A stretch of DNA of 64,000 nucleotides from Gigaspora margarita. Taxonomy: Eukaryota; Glomeromycota; Glomeromycetes; Diversisporales; Gigasporaceae. The position numbers and the translations under genes are program-made. Shown here in pieces: positions 45,239 through 58,206 of this stretch (position 1 is its first letter; each line of letters opens with the position of its first letter). The stretch is from positions 64,444 to 128,443 of the forward strand of contig WTPW01001266.1 in assembly GCA_009809945.1 (NCBI GenBank), written 5' to 3'. The notes below the pieces were generated by a model that made no database searches, was not told the DNA's origin, and was given only the letters and a program-made list of their open reading frames with translations.

Positions 45239-47600
45239 CTATACAATAATAATTCTAAAATTCTTGTTTGCAGTTTTTGTATTTGTAGCTTTACAATAGA
45301 GAATAGAACAATTTATCAAAACTATATTCAATAACCAAAAAAATAGTGGTAACCAGATATGATACACAGTTGATTGACAATTATAGTAACCTTGAAATTG
45401 ATTTGCAAAATCAACACTACCCATATAATTATTGACTATATATGGAATAGCCAATTCTTTTTATAACATATTACCAAAAATTTGATATACTTTATTTGCA
45501 TTACTGCTAGTTTTACGAGAACATTTTTGATTATATATAACTTTCTATTCATTATCTACTATTTTATAAATTGTTGTGAGTATCATTACAGGACCATTAT
45601 CAATCCATAATATAGCTAACACATTATTTGTTACTATTCTACTAAGTGTATTTCAATTTAATAAAAAGCTTTATTAATTTTAGTTCATTAGGAAATTTAG
45701 ATAAATTAGTTTTAATAGTTCTACAAGTACCAAAATTGTTTTTATACAAATAGTTAAAAAGAGGAATACTTGAAAAGTAATTGTCTATATAAATATTGAA
45801 AGTTTTATTATAGAGAAGTTAACGTAATATATTCAGCTTTATTGATACTATTAATTAATTCTAATTCTGTATTATTTTTAATTTGCAAACTAAAGACAAA
45901 TGTATAGGTATTGTTAGCAACTTTGCTACAAGGGCAAAATGGGTCAAGTTGTTACTACTACAAAAAAAACAACAACCCATACAACTATGCAACAAAACCA
46001 AGATGAGGCAAAAAAAATTTGGCAAAGTAAGGTGAGTTGGTTTGTTATAGTAAAAAGATCTATAAATATAACAAAAGGAGTAGATTTTCAAAAGTCACGA
46101 GTTATCAATTTTTATTAAAGGACTTATTTGAAGCTTTTTTTTATAATAATTTCTTTTATTCGATATTTGATAATTTTACAACTTGGGCAAAATGGCACCT
46201 TATTTATAGAAAAATAGAAAGAAAAAAAAAGAAAAAAAAAGAAAAAAACTCTATTGCACTTGTCATTTCTTATTGTATGATTTTTTCAAAATTTAGCACA
46301 AGTTGCTCCTCATATACAACTATAACAATATACTATTGCTTATTTGGGCTTTGCTCAATCTGGTAAGCAAAGCTTTCCATAAGTTTATTTCGTGTTTCTC
46401 ATTTTCTTTTCTTTGTTACTAAGATCCTGGATACCTGTTCTAACCTCTTGACCTCAAATCATTCATAATTCTTTAATAATGTCAGGTTTTTTTCTTTTTT
46501 TATAGTTTTGTGAGACTAAGCTTGGTTCATGTTCTTTGGGGCTGCTTCGGAGCTCATTAGTTTGTTGTGAGTTGTTTTTTTTCTTTTTTTTTCTGTTTTT
46601 AGTATAGCAATATATGGGACATGAGATCTCTGATTTAACCACTAACAGTATATCCAGTATCACAAAATGAGAAGATTTTATACTCTTTAGATATTGGTTT
46701 ATTTTTTATTTTTATGATATATATGCTCTGATGAGAAAAACAAACTATCATTTTATCTACAAAAACTTGAAAGCTAGAAATATAAAATTTTTTAAAAGAT
46801 TCTTGTAAATAGGAATGGTTAGGTTGGTTTAGATTCAGTTTTTGGTTTGGAACCTTTAGATTCTATTTCAAAAACCTAAGAACCTGGTTTTTAAAAAGTT
46901 CCAAAACCTGGTTCTGAACCTGGTTTCTGAACCTGGTTCGAGTCTAAGAACCCAAAATCTATTATAAATCTAAGAAACTAAGAATCTAAGAACCTAAGAA
47001 CCTATCATGAATCTAAAAATCTATTATGAATCTAAGAACCCAGGCTCTAAAATTAAAACCTGGTTTTTAAAAACCAGGTTCTAAAACCAGGTTCTTAGGT
47101 TTTGGACCTAGAAACTTTACTATTCCTATTTGTAAATGTGATACTAAAGGTTCTACTTTAGAGTACCAATATAAATTTGACTTGTGTAAATTAGAGATAT
47201 GAAGAAATCACTTTATTTGCTGATAGATATAAATTGATTGATATTATAAATAGTTTTTTGCTTATCTGAATTCTATAAGTTTTTAATATGATTAACAATT
47301 ATTTTTAAATAATGATCAGAAAAAAATAGGCAGAACAATATAAGTAGACTAATAGTACCATATTCTATTTCAGGTAGTAATATAGTATAACTTTTGTGAA
47401 GTTTATAAAAATTTTCCATAGGCTCAAATATTGGTGGTTTTAAAAGAGTTAGTATTTTATTTGATTCAATTTTTTTGCTTTTATTTGTCTTTTGTTGGTA
47501 TTTTTTTTGCTCTCTCTCCTGCTCTACTTTGCTTATAAGTTGTTTCTGAACTTTGTTAATACTCAGAATCTATAGTATTATCTTCTTCTTGTATTACAAA
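45239..47600 (-). pseudogene. piggyBac transposase remnant 2
   Basis: On the minus strand from about 47600: PPIFEPMENFYKLHKSYTIL, then ILFCLFFSDHYLKIIVNHIK (N-terminal part, about 47270-47460). After an insert-filled interval, SKVANNTYTFVFSLQIKNNT, IDNYFSSIPLFNYLYKNNFG, VLAILWIDNGPVMILTTIYK and, at 45239-45454, YMGSVDFANQFQGYYNCQST with IWLPLFFWLLNIVLINCSIL. The order matches piggyBac-1, and IDN and SVD supply catalytic Asp positions. Stops and frame changes plus inserts (a hAT MITE at 46810 and perhaps more in 45940-46660) leave it dead. Terminal repeats not located. Confidence -1.
46810..47128. mobile_element. hAT MITE, 319 bp, in piggyBac remnant 2
   Basis: Ends TAGGAATGGTTAGGTTGG and reverse-complemented TAGGAATAGTAAAGTTTC; flanking 8-mers CTTGTAAA and TTTGTAAA match at 7 of 8. 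Interior of repeated CTAAGAACC and AACCTGGTTCTGAACCTGG motifs, forming many small hairpins. Confidence -1.
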
Positions 47601-49017
47601 TAAATCTTTTTTGTCCATATCATCATTGTCAATTATATGATTAATAATTGTTTCTTTATGTTTGTTGTATACAAAAGTAACAAAGTATTATAAATCTGAA
47701 AAATCATAGTTATTAAAAATAATATATTCATTTTCAAAAGCATTGTTATTAATAATATTACTAGTACTAGCAGTAACATGAGATTTTTTTTTGATACAAA
47801 AAAATTGATTAGAAATCAAAAAATATTAATTTTTATATTTAATGAATATATATTTAAAAAAGATAATTTAACTTTTTATATTAAACTTTATATCATATTG
47901 TATCAATTTAAGTATTGTACATATATATATATTATTGTAATACAAACTATAGAGTATAATTAGTAAATTTTTGAAGTAATACAAAAAATTTGCCAAGTAT
48001 TAGAAATTTAGAGCAAATTTGCTTCAAATACAGTTTAAGAAATAATTTCAACTTTGTTTACTCCTTTTTTTCTAAAAAATCACCTAATTTTTGTTACTCT
48101 TCTTATTATTTTACTATATACTATTTTATAGATATTAATAAATAAAAAGAATCTTATTAAATTAATTGTAACCTGACAAGAATTTAGCTTTATTATTATT
48201 TAAATTTACTTTTTTTATACTTTTCAGATATTTTTTTTTATAAAATTTATTACCATTTATCTAAAAAATTACTTCGATTCACAGGCTGTAAAATTCACAC
48301 TCCTGTTTCAAAAAAGTTTTTATTTAAGTTAGAGTTAGAGTTATAGTTAGAGTTAAATTAGAGTTATAAAAATAGCAAACTTTATAGTAAAATTTAGCAA
48401 GGAATTTTTTTTTTTTTGTATAAAAGAAGTAAGTTCATAAGCTAGATTTTGCGTTATAAGTAATTTTTGATTTTTTGTAAAAAGCATTGGTTTGTTACAC
48501 AAAAAAATTTGCAGATCATGCTAATTCTGCAATTTTGATTGGCAGATGCAGGGCTGTAAATATCACTGCCTGTTAAGATTAGCAATACTCATTTAAATAC
48601 TTAATCAGGTATCATATATTAGTGATAGTAAATAATCTGAAATAACCCAAATGACCCAAATAACAAATGACTAAATATTAGATTATTTCAAAGCACAAAT
48701 GATCTAAAAGGTTATTAACTAATATTCTAATAATCCTTAGCAAATCAGAATTGGCTACAAACAAAATTAAAATATAATCAATAATTATAGCTATAACTGA
48801 TAAGTTAATTAATATTTATATTTTAAGTAAAGTTGTTTGAAATAATAAATTGCATATTTTAAACATCTTATTTAAGTTTAGCTAAGATTATTGATAAAAA
48901 ATATAATAAAGTTTGATAACTTTTATATGAGCAATTTGACCAATAAAATTATTTTATATACTATAGCCTAATAGTTAGAGAAGATGTTATAACTGTTTAG
49001 ATGTAAGTGCTAATATA

Positions 49018-50640
49018 TAGTCAAACCTCTCTAAATACAACTCCTCTAAATGCATGATAGAAGGATAGGCCTACAATAGAACTTATAAATAAATGCATGC
49101 TCTTTATTCTGCTTATTGTTTGGCCCACTTATAAAAACTCTCTCTATAAATGCATCCACATGATTATTAGCCAATCAAAATTATTATTTTTAAATTACTA
49201 AAGTTATATTTATTATATAATAATAGTCATATTATGATTTTATTAGTGTTTTTCTGCAACTTTTTCCAAATGCATGCTCTAGAGCAGGTTCTAACAACAT
49301 GCATTTAGAATGTATAATAAAAATTATAATAAACTTAAGCTTAAGGTTTTTTTAACCTACATATTAACTTATTTTTGAATTTTAGGGTTAAACATATCAA
49401 GATAATAGAATAAAATTACTTAAAATGACTTTTTAAAACTTTGCAAAAATTAAAGATTTTACCAGTAAAATTTTATAAAAAAAAGATTTACTAATTTTAA
49501 AAATAAAATTATATGCAAAATTTTATGCTGAGCAAGTTTACTTACAAGATGAAATAGGGTGTTATTGTAAAAAATTAAGTTTGCTATAGATAAACTTTAA
49601 GTTTATCTATATAAAACTTTTTTTCTACTAAGATAATCTATTTTTGTCTTCTAAATAAACTTGTTCAGCACAAAATTTTACATACTTTACATCTCACTAA
49701 AATTTGTTTTCAAACTTTACTAGATAAAAAGCTAAGTTAAAATTATATAAATTATTTTTTGTTACAACAAAAAAAATTTATATAATTTTAACTCACCTTT
49801 TTATCTAGTAAAAAGGAATTTTGACAAGACATAAAGTATGTAAAATTTTGTGCTAAACAAGTTTATTTAGAAGACAAAAATAGATTATCTTAGCAGAAAA
49901 AAGGTTTTATATAGATAAACTTAAAATTTAATATAGCAAACTTAATTTTTTACTATAACAAATATTTTTATCTTGTAAGTAAACTTGCTCAGCATATGTA
50001 AGTTGAAAAGAAACCTTGAATTTAAAGTTTATAGTAAATTTATATGTTTTTATTATAATTTTTATTATAAATTATCATACGGTGTGACATCTTCCCTGAC
50101 TGCTAAATGAACTTAATAACCAAATGATCTTATCATGATTTAATAGCTTGGAGTTATTTAAATTTCGATCAAACGATCGAGTTATTTACCATTCCTAGGT
50201 TGGACCGGGCATATAAACTTTTATTGGGGTTTGGGCCCGAGCTTACAAATACCTAGCCCAACCCAGCTTACTTCGAAACCTATACGTATGCATTATCGTT
50301 ATGCAGTTAATCTATGTAAAAACATATTATATATGGGATACAAACTCTATATGCACGATGGCCGGTCACGAGTCATTTCTAAATGACCCAAAATTGAGAT
50401 GACCGTTAATGACGGGTCATTTGAGGTCATTTGAAAAATTTGCAAATGACCAGGTCATTTACCATCACTGTCCTTAAGTGTACGGATTTGTAAATTCTCT
50501 CTAAATGTACGGTATAGTCTGTTCCCAGCTTATAAAAACTATATATATTTTTGCTCTCTATAAATGCACACACTAGGTACACATTTTTCAATTTTTTTTT
50601 TCTATGGTCCCGAGGGAGCGTACTTAGGGAGGTCTGACTG
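49018..50640. mobile_element. TA-flanked element with pogo-like ends, 1.6 kb
   Basis: Ends TAGTCAAACCTCTCTAAATA and reverse-complemented CAGTCAGACCTCCCTAAGTA with TA outside (49016-49017; 50641-50642). The interior holds a large palindrome (about 49505-50005, arms about 240 bp, centre near 49760). Near 50360-50471 are repeated GGTCATTT/AAATGACC motifs of a decayed hAT-like MITE. It ends about 325 bp upstream of the NAA25 start, so the host promoter lies between or within. Confidence -1.
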
Positions 50641-50642
50641 TA

Positions 50643-50965
50643 GTAGTGGTCTGCATTCGTATCTGTCCCATCGAAAACGAATCTCCAAGCCGAGAATAAG
50701 TAGCTTTGTATAAACTAACAATCACTTAGAATTACTGAATTATTTAAAAGTTTACATTGCTATACGAAAGAATTGCATAACACGTGAAATTGATCAAGCG
50801 TTTTAATTGGAACGATTGCTGATGATCTCATTTTCCATTAGCGATAGATCTACCCAATCACAGAATCAAAAAATAACGATAAAATGCGGATTTCGAAAAA
50901 AATTTTTTCACTCAATTTGGGGTTTAAAAATTTATTTCTCTCGCTCACAGATACATACGTATAAA
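50643..50965 (+). promoter_or_regulatory. NAA25 upstream region
   Basis: The only transposon-free interval before NAA25. It must hold the 5' UTR and probably the promoter, unless these extend into the adjacent TA-flanked element. Less AT-biased than its surroundings; no confident TATA or initiator assigned. Confidence -1.
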
Positions 50966-53900
50966 ATGAATTCTATCGTTGATGTCAACGAACGAAAAAT
51001 TCGTCCGATATATGGTACGATTTATTTATTTTATTTATTAAATTTGTATATTTATTTGACGGATATATTTCTGCATTTAGAGGCAATTGACAATTGCAGC
51101 TACAAGCCTGCATTACAGCAATGTAACAAATTACTTAAAAAACAACCGGATGCACTCATATTAAAGGCATAAATTTCATTATTTTCAAATGAAGTAGTTT
51201 TTAAATTTTCTTTTTTTTTCAATAATTTTGTTTAAAATATAGGCGTTGAAAGGTTTGGTTTTAGAAAGAATGGGAAAATCAGACGAAGCCTTACAATTAT
51301 GCAATCAAGTAAAGGAAAAAAATCCAACAGATGAACCAATTTTACAGGCACTTACCATGGTTTATAGATCATTAGGGAAACGTAATTGATCCTAATAATT
51401 AATAATTTCGTCTGCTTAATATTATTGAATATTTACCAACATTATTATATAAAATTACTGGTGCTTATAGATGACGAGATCGTTAAAATATATGACAATG
51501 CTACACGTAAGAATCCCAATAATGAAGAGCTCAGTAATCATTGGTTCATGGCAATGGTTAGAAATTGTGATTTCAAAGGACAACAGCAAGTATGTGAAAT
51601 TTGTGTTAATAAAATAAGTTTAATCATATTATTTATACAAAGGCTTTATAATCCGATAGGTTGCTTTAAAGTTACATAAAAATTTCAAATTAAATAAATA
51701 TTTATTCTGGGCAATCATGAGCTTGGTATTGCAGGTAAATAAAACAAGGTATTAAGTCATAATGAATTTTAACCTCTTAATTAATTATTTACATTTTCAA
51801 TTAACTTTTTTTAGGCAGAAAATGCGCCGGCTAGTCAATCAGGAATTTTTTTGGAGCTGGCCGAACGCATGATGGACAAAGCGGTGAAAGAAGGGAAATT
51901 AGAGCAAACTGAAGGTTTTTGAATTATGCAATACCATTATTATTAATTTTAAGTGGATTTGTGTGAAGTTATTAATATTTCATTTTTTTTTTTAAATAGA
52001 GGTTCATCTTTATTTAATTGTATTGCTAGCCCAAAATAAATTTCAAGCAGCTTTAGATCTCTTGGAAGGTGATTTGGGTAAGAAATGCAAAGAAGACGTT
52101 GAAATTAATCGTATTCGGAATGATTTGTTACTTAAAACGAGCAATTGGATCAAAGCAATTGAAATGAGCAAAAAGTCGTTGACAGAATCGAAGTTGGTAG
52201 ATTGATTCTTAGGAAAGTGAGATCAATATTTAGGAGTTTCAAATCATCTGACATGACATTTAAATTCCAAAATAGTCCGGATGATTGGAACAGCTATATC
52301 ATATACTTAGAATCTTATTTACACCTACTTTCTGAGCCTGATAAGAATGAGAATGGTAGCAGGTATATTTATTTAGTCGATTAATTTACTATTACTACTT
52401 GCAAATGTTTAATTGAGACCAATTTATTATATTTATTGTTTAAAACAGTTCTGTCAATTTGGATGAAGCTCGCGAGTTTTTGTATTCTTTGCAAAAAAGT
52501 GTGATAGAGAGTTCTGATGTCAAACGTGGTCCTTTTCTTGCTGAGCTTAAATTGGAGAAGCACATAGTTGAAAAATTAAAAGATTGTATGTCGGGAATAG
52601 TATTATACCATATTTATCGGATGCGGGTACCCCGGGTGTATCCCAACTCATTTCAATACCCGAGGTTCTTGCATGGGGGATTATAGATGTTGGTGAAATT
52701 AATTTCACCAATTTCTTCACCAATTTCCCCAACATCAATTCACCAGCATCTTTGTAAAGAGACAATATATTTTACTATATCTACTTGGTATGATACATAG
52801 TATATATTAGTACTTATGTATCCGGGTATAAATTACTGCGTAACTTTTAAAACTGGTAGAGGGTACACACCATGTGGTGCTCGTGTCCGATAAAATACGG
52901 TATTTTGTAAATCAATTTATTGTTTGTGATAAATATAAATATGTATATAGGTAAACCGGCAAAAGAAATCGATACGCTTATCGTCGATTATTTTCTCAGA
53001 TTTGGATCCAAAGATTGTTGCTTCGAAGATTTGCAACCTTATTTGAAGGAAGTTCATATAGATTCGGCTAAAAAAATAATCGAGAAATTTAAAGCCACAA
53101 TCGATGAGTCTTGTGATGATGATAAGGTTATTGGCATTTTTTTCCTTAGATTTAATAGTGTGTTATATGTGGCATTGTATATATATCTTATTAATATTTA
53201 ATTTTACCATAGTCCAAGATTCAAAACATCAAAAAGAATGTAAATATTCATAAATTTGAGAGATATCTAAATTTGCTTGTAGAATATAACGAGGTCGAAT
53301 CAATACAATATGTTAATAAATTATGGCATTCGTACAAAGACTCGCTTCAATATGGTACTATTATGTTTATTTTTCACATGTACTAGTTCAATGCTTTTAA
53401 ATTATATATAATAAATTGAATCCTCACAGGAACCAAGTTGCTAGAAGCAGAAAATCAGTACGGAGACGACTTTGTCTTATTATGTTCACATGTTTTAATC
53501 GATTTATACAAAAAATTTGGTGAGTCCTGGCAATATTCGTTACATATAACCTGTAGACGGTATTTAAAACAGGCATTCCCTTTTAACTAAAGGCAAGAGC
53601 AGTTATATCTTTCAAGCAATTTTCCTCCTAGAAGCTGCAGTGAAAAAAAGCAATTATAATTTCCAATTTAAATTACTTTTGATAAGAGTGTATCAGACTA
53701 TCGGTAAGCTAGCTTTTCTCAATTAACTTGATCAGCAGGTTACATTGCTTATATTTCTATCTAATCCTATTCAACAGGTATTTTCAATAGGCCGTTAGAG
53801 CTATACAAATCAATGGACATTAAACATGTTCAACTGGATACTATGAGGTATCAACACGTTTTATAAGCAATATCAAGATTATTATTACAGTTATTGACCT

Positions 53901-56238
53901 TTCTCTTATAGTCATTACATAGTTTCGCGGTCTTTTTCATCAGGGTTTTTTGATGAATCTACTCAAGCTTGTTATGATACGCTACCTATTTATCGTAGTA
54001 ATGAACTTGAGGTATATATAACTTACCGCTCGAATTATATTATTATTTTTATGAATGCTGATTGTGACAATTTTGCAATCCTTGCAGACACCTGAGATGA
54101 TAGTACAAGCATTCAAATTTACAACATTTTCAAAAGTAATGTATAATAATGTTTGACATGTTAAACTTTATAATTTTTAATTTCTAGCCATTTTCATAAA
54201 CTAATGTTTTTCAGATTCAAGAATTCGTTGCACTTCGGAAAGAACTTGAGAATTCTTTACAAAAGGCTCTCGTTGATCGAGAAATGGTACGACTAGAAAT
54301 TTTAATTGCTTCAAAATCCAATAAACAAGTAATAGAATATTTCCAAGATTTGGATGTTTCTGAACTTTCGTATGATGGTATTCTTTGCAATGCTTACTTT
54401 TTTTCCTTAACTCATATCAGAGTTTGGAACCGGTTTTATTTCTCATGTGTAAATCAGTCCAAACTCTAATGCATATCTTAGTTTATTGTATTAACAAATA
54501 ATTATTTTACTTTTTGGTTAGATGGTTTTTGTACAAATCTTCGAGATAATAGAGATTTTGTTTCTATGCCAAACTATAATCCTGATAACAAGCCAACAAT
54601 GGAAGAAATTACCAGAGTATCGTCAAAACTTGACGTAGGCAATCTCAACTTCACTATAATCCTATAAAAAAGAATTGATAATATTTTATATTAACCTTGA
54701 CTATAAATTTACAGATACTATGGCTTAAATTATTCTCAATTATTCCACGTATTTTAAAATGCATACATGTTGAACAGAATGCCGATAATGTCAAACAGCT
54801 AGTTGAAGAATTGGAGAAAATATTAACTGAGGAAATCAAAGGCGATCATAATGTATATAAAAAAATTTTTTTCGACAATGATATATTTTGATTCATTTAT
54901 AAATTAATTTTAAATTACTATAGATAATGGAACAAGAAATGCAACTTGGTAATGTAATTGTAAAACTTGGCCGTCTTTTCATAACCGTAAAAGAAATTCA
55001 AAATGGGCAAAAAGGTCAGTGAATATATAAATACTATTTCTATGTTTACTTTATATTTAATTAATCATTATAATTATTGTTTTAAAAAAGAACTTGTCCA
55101 GAATTTCGATTCTATCGCTGAAGAGCTTGTCAATGCAATAAAAGGTAATTCCACTAAATCCAGTCAGGCATCTGCTACCTTATACTTAATTGGCAAAATA
55201 TTATTTAGCTTCGGAACCCGTCGACAATTCTCAAATAAAATTGTATGATATCAAATGGTTGTTGTTTCATCAACTGACTTCTTTCTTTGAGGTATGTAAT
55301 AATATATAGTTATTGAATGTGAAGCATCCAATAATGGGAGTTATTTGTAAAAATTCTCCATTATCTGGCTGTAAAATTTAATGTGTCAGCTTCTGGGTCC
55401 CGAAGGGACCTAGAAATGACATATTAAATTTAAAGCCAGATAAAAAGTTATTGCCTGTTATCCGGTGGTTTACGACGATTGTGTGCGCTAATGACTCGAA
55501 TTTTTTTGTCAGCGATTACGTAAGCTGCCAAATAACGAAGTTATTTGCGTAATCACTGCCAAATAACTCTAGTACTCTAGTACTCTAGTTATTTTGACAG
55601 CACAATCATAGTAAACTGACGGATAATAAGCCATATCATACGTTATATTGTAAATATTCTTATCATCTTTTTTTTTTGATCCACTTTAGACATGCAATTA
55701 TGCTCTGATCGGAATTGGGTTTTTGAATGAAACACTAAATGTTAAAAATAAGAAATCGGGATTAAAAGCATTGGTAAATAATAATAAAATGGATTAAAAA
55801 TCTTTTTGATTTTAATTTATGGCATGAATTTTTTTTTTTAATCTTGCTTTCAATTCTGCTTAGGCTCAAAAACTACAAAATATGTCATTGACAATAAAGA
55901 ATCACTTTACATACCTAAAAAACCAATTGATCTGTTTAAACGAACTTTTTAAAAATGAAGAAGAAGACTGTGACAAAATCTTGCTTTACATTAAATCTGA
56001 ACCACATGTTGAGCTTTGCGATGAGGAGGTAAATAAATGGATGGTGCATATATGTATTGTCTACAATTATTATTTATGCGAAGTTTATTTATTTATTATT
56101 ATTATTATTATTTACTTGAAATAGGAAAGTGTACCATTTGTTAAAGAAATTTTAGGTAAGGTTAACTCGAATTGGAAAAACAATATTCAGAATATGATTA
56201 AAGAAATAGACAGTAAATTTGAATCAAACGAAAAATAG
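50966..56238 (+). CDS. NAA25: NatB auxiliary subunit NAA25/Mdm20, 25 exons
   Basis: Auxiliary subunit of the NatB N-terminal acetyltransferase, which with the catalytic subunit NAA20 acetylates nascent Met-Asp/Glu/Asn/Gln N-termini at the ribosome. I rebuilt exons from frame and splice sites: 50966-51014, 51081-51166, 51243-51381, 51471-51589, 51660-51734, 51815-51914, 52000-52196, about 52276-52362, 52449-52585, 52951-53126, 53219-53354, 53430-53519, 53593-53703, 53778-53847, 53912-54011, 54088-54135, 54215-54377, 54522-54634, 54715-54852, 54924-55014, 55091-55144, 55209-55291, 55690-55773, 55864-56028, 56125-56238. Phases agree at every junction except exon 7/8. The product is about 905 residues, close to family size. 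It opens MNSIVDVNERKIRPIYEAID and has N-terminal TPR helices (ALKGLVLERMGKSDEALQLC). Family-typical blocks are CCFEDLQPYL, NFQFKLLLIRVYQTI, MDIKHVQLDTMSHY and DNRDF. Intron 2 appears to use a GC donor. Introns 52586-52950 and 55292-55689 contain MITEs. The start is the first ATG of the conserved frame. Confidence -1.
51167..51242 (+). other. GC-AG intron in NAA25
   Basis: The exon before ends in ...LILK (TTA AAG) and the next begins GCG TTG AAA, giving LILKALKGLVLERMG, which reads well for a TPR protein. The only donor that preserves this frame is GC (GCATAA) rather than GT; the acceptor is a normal ATATAG. Seen directly; the splice itself is inferred. Confidence -1.
52605..52903. mobile_element. 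MITE in NAA25 intron 9
   Basis: Imperfect inverted ends: ATACCATATTTATCGGATGC on the left against ATACCGTATTTTATCGGACA on the reverse complement of the right. The whole unit lies inside the intron 52586-52950 and accounts for most of its unusual length. It also holds a short internal inverted repeat around GGTGAAATTAATTTCACC. No clear TSD, so the superfamily is left open. Confidence -1.
55361..55443. repeat. Palindrome in NAA25 intron 22
   Basis: Arms TTATCTGGCTGTAAAATTTA and its near-complement meet at the GC-rich centre GGTCCCGAAGGGACC. It lies within the 398-bp intron 55292-55689, next to a second MITE. Probably a small foldback element or the core of one; the ends outside the palindrome are not resolved. 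Confidence -1.
55458..55627. mobile_element. Second MITE in NAA25 intron 22
   Basis: Inverted ends TTATCCGGTGGTTTACGACG and, on the reverse complement, TTATCCGTCAGTTTACTATG, with an inner palindrome around GCGATTACG...CGTAATCAC and a short CTAGTACT tandem. With the neighbouring palindrome it explains why this intron is several times longer than most in the gene. Confidence -1.
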
Positions 56239-56860
56239 ATTATTTATTCTACACATGCATAATCATTTGCAAAGTTACATCCTTTCTGTTCTAGTTAAGA
56301 TTCATTTTGTGTTTGTAGTTTATAAAAGATTTATTTAGGTAGATATTAATTTATATATTTAACTATTCTAGCATTAGCCTTTGGTAGTATATCTGATATC
56401 GTTTATAATAAACGTGAACAATTTTATAAAATGAACTATTAATGTAAAAGAAAATGTGGGTAATTAGCTATAAAACTTTTATTGAATTTTGTAATTTTGT
56501 GCTAAAATGTTTAATGCAAATATAGCTACGTATGTGCTGTACATTCCACACACGTATCTTATATTTTTAAGCCTTAAGTTAGAATTTTTTATATGTTAGT
56601 ACAAATTAAAACCGGGTTTAATTATGAAAAAAATGCCGTTTCGAATCTAAAATCTAAAATTTCCGTAATGGATATTCCAAGTATTCACAATTTTATGCGA
56701 AATTGCGAATACTTTCTTCCATTGCCATACTCCTACGCGGAATTTAATTAAAATTTCTATAGGTTTGCAGTCTCTATCCTCAAACGCACATGGCTAAGTA
56801 TCATCCACTTTTGCTGCAATAAAACCATATGTAAATATGTGAGTACGAACAAGACTAATT
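56239..56860 (+). other. NAA25 3' flank
   Basis: AT-rich sequence after the NAA25 stop at 56236-56238. An AATAAA-type signal lies near 56407, about 170 bases past the stop, and could serve as the polyadenylation signal. No reading frame here has recognisable coding character. Confidence -1.
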
Positions 56861-56863
56861 AAT

Positions 56864-57095
56864 GTTCTGTAAATTCTCAAATAGCGGATCTTTGCGCGTT
56901 ATTCACCAGTGCATTACTTCGAGATAAAGAGTCAATCTCAAAACTGATTATTACTATATTATAAATTCACTGATATATTACATGAAGTGCGCGTTATTTC
57001 GAGACGCGTATAAACATTATTTCGAAACTATGCTATTTTCAGGGGGGTGATTTTCGAAATAATGCCCATGTCCATTATTTCGAGAATTTACGGTA
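56864..57095. mobile_element. MITE with ATTTCGAGA motifs
   Basis: Ends CTGTAAATTCTCAAATAGCG and reverse-complemented ACCGTAAATTCTCGAAATAA; inner TTATTTCGAGACGCG and TTATTTCGAAACT repeats. TSD not clear. Confidence -1.
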
Positions 57096-57099
57096 TGTC

Positions 57100-58200
57100 T
57101 TTTTCTTCAACGTATTTAGTGATTCTAAAGATAGTTCGACCATTCAATTTTTTGTTCTATATGGAAAATCATCCAATATCAATGTTGTTGGCTGGAAACA
57201 GGGACCTCACTGGACGTCGAGACGTTTCCAGTATTCCAGTGGCTATCTAAAAGTTAACTTCAGATCATGATGTCGTAGATTTAAGTATAATCATGGACTA
57301 GTAAATAATTGAAACTTGAGAAATTTCCTTGACCATTATTATAAAAGCCATTAGATCACGTTCTTCTGTAAAAGTTGTTACATGATTCTGGTTTAAAATT
57401 TGTAGCTGATTCTGATCGGAAGTTGTAATTGATTCTGAAGAATATACTTCATCTAATTTAAGTATAACTTTTTAGAGAATCAGATACAACTTTTAACCAG
57501 AGTCAAGTATATAATTTTACCAAAATCAATTGTATTTTTATTTTGAATCAGTTACAACTTTGTGATCGTAACTTTATTAAATTTGCAATATTTAATTAAT
57601 TAAAATTAAATAAATTAAATTAAAATTGATTGCGATTAATTATAGTAAAAAAAAGCAACTGATTTTGATGAAAAATTGCAATGAATTCAACTGATTTTGC
57701 TAAAGTTGTAATTCTAATGAGTTGTGATTTGAATTAAATTAATTAATTAGAACCAAATCAATGAGGTAAAAAATTTATTAATACTAAAATCAAATCAATT
57801 AAATAATAGAATAGAATCAAATGATATATATATTCTTATAGTGTAAGCAATACCCGCAGCCAAGAAATGAATTCAGAATTATTGTGGCATAATTAAGTTA
57901 TGAACTTGTAATAATATAAATCAAAAAATTTATCTTTTGCATTAATCTTAAAACCCTCTGACTAATGGATTAACGAGTTATGTAAAAGAAAAGATTTTCA
58001 TGCAGTAATAAAAATCATACGAGTCTGCAATACATGATAAAATTAACCCATCATTAATCAGTTTATCACCAAGAACTCAAGTCAATTTTCAATGCGTATT
58101 GTTTAATACGAAGTCCATCATGGTATCTTCTTAGAATAGTTTTGCTGTTAGTATGAAAGTGTTGTGCTTGATGAGACAAAATAAAAATATATGATTTGCT
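57100..58200. other. No recognised gene
   Basis: Contains a frame at 57047-57250 ending LLAGNRDLTGRRDVSSIPVA that I cannot match to a family. Also repeated (G)TTGTAACTGATTCTG / CAGAATCAGTTACAAC motifs at 57370-57720, which look like a degenerate MITE. Nothing else supported. Confidence -1.
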
Positions 58201-58206
58201 TCCGAC

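Noticed and set aside
48310-48370. Telomere-like GTTAGA repeats
   Set aside because: Short, irregular GTTAGAGTTAGAG tract in an internal repeat; not a telomeric array.
48620-50471. A hAT-like element spanning 48621 (TAGTGATAGTAAATAA) to 50471 (TTACCATCACTG)
   Set aside because: It would cross rather than nest with the TA-flanked element 49018-50640, and there is no matching TSD; more likely two separate decayed ends.
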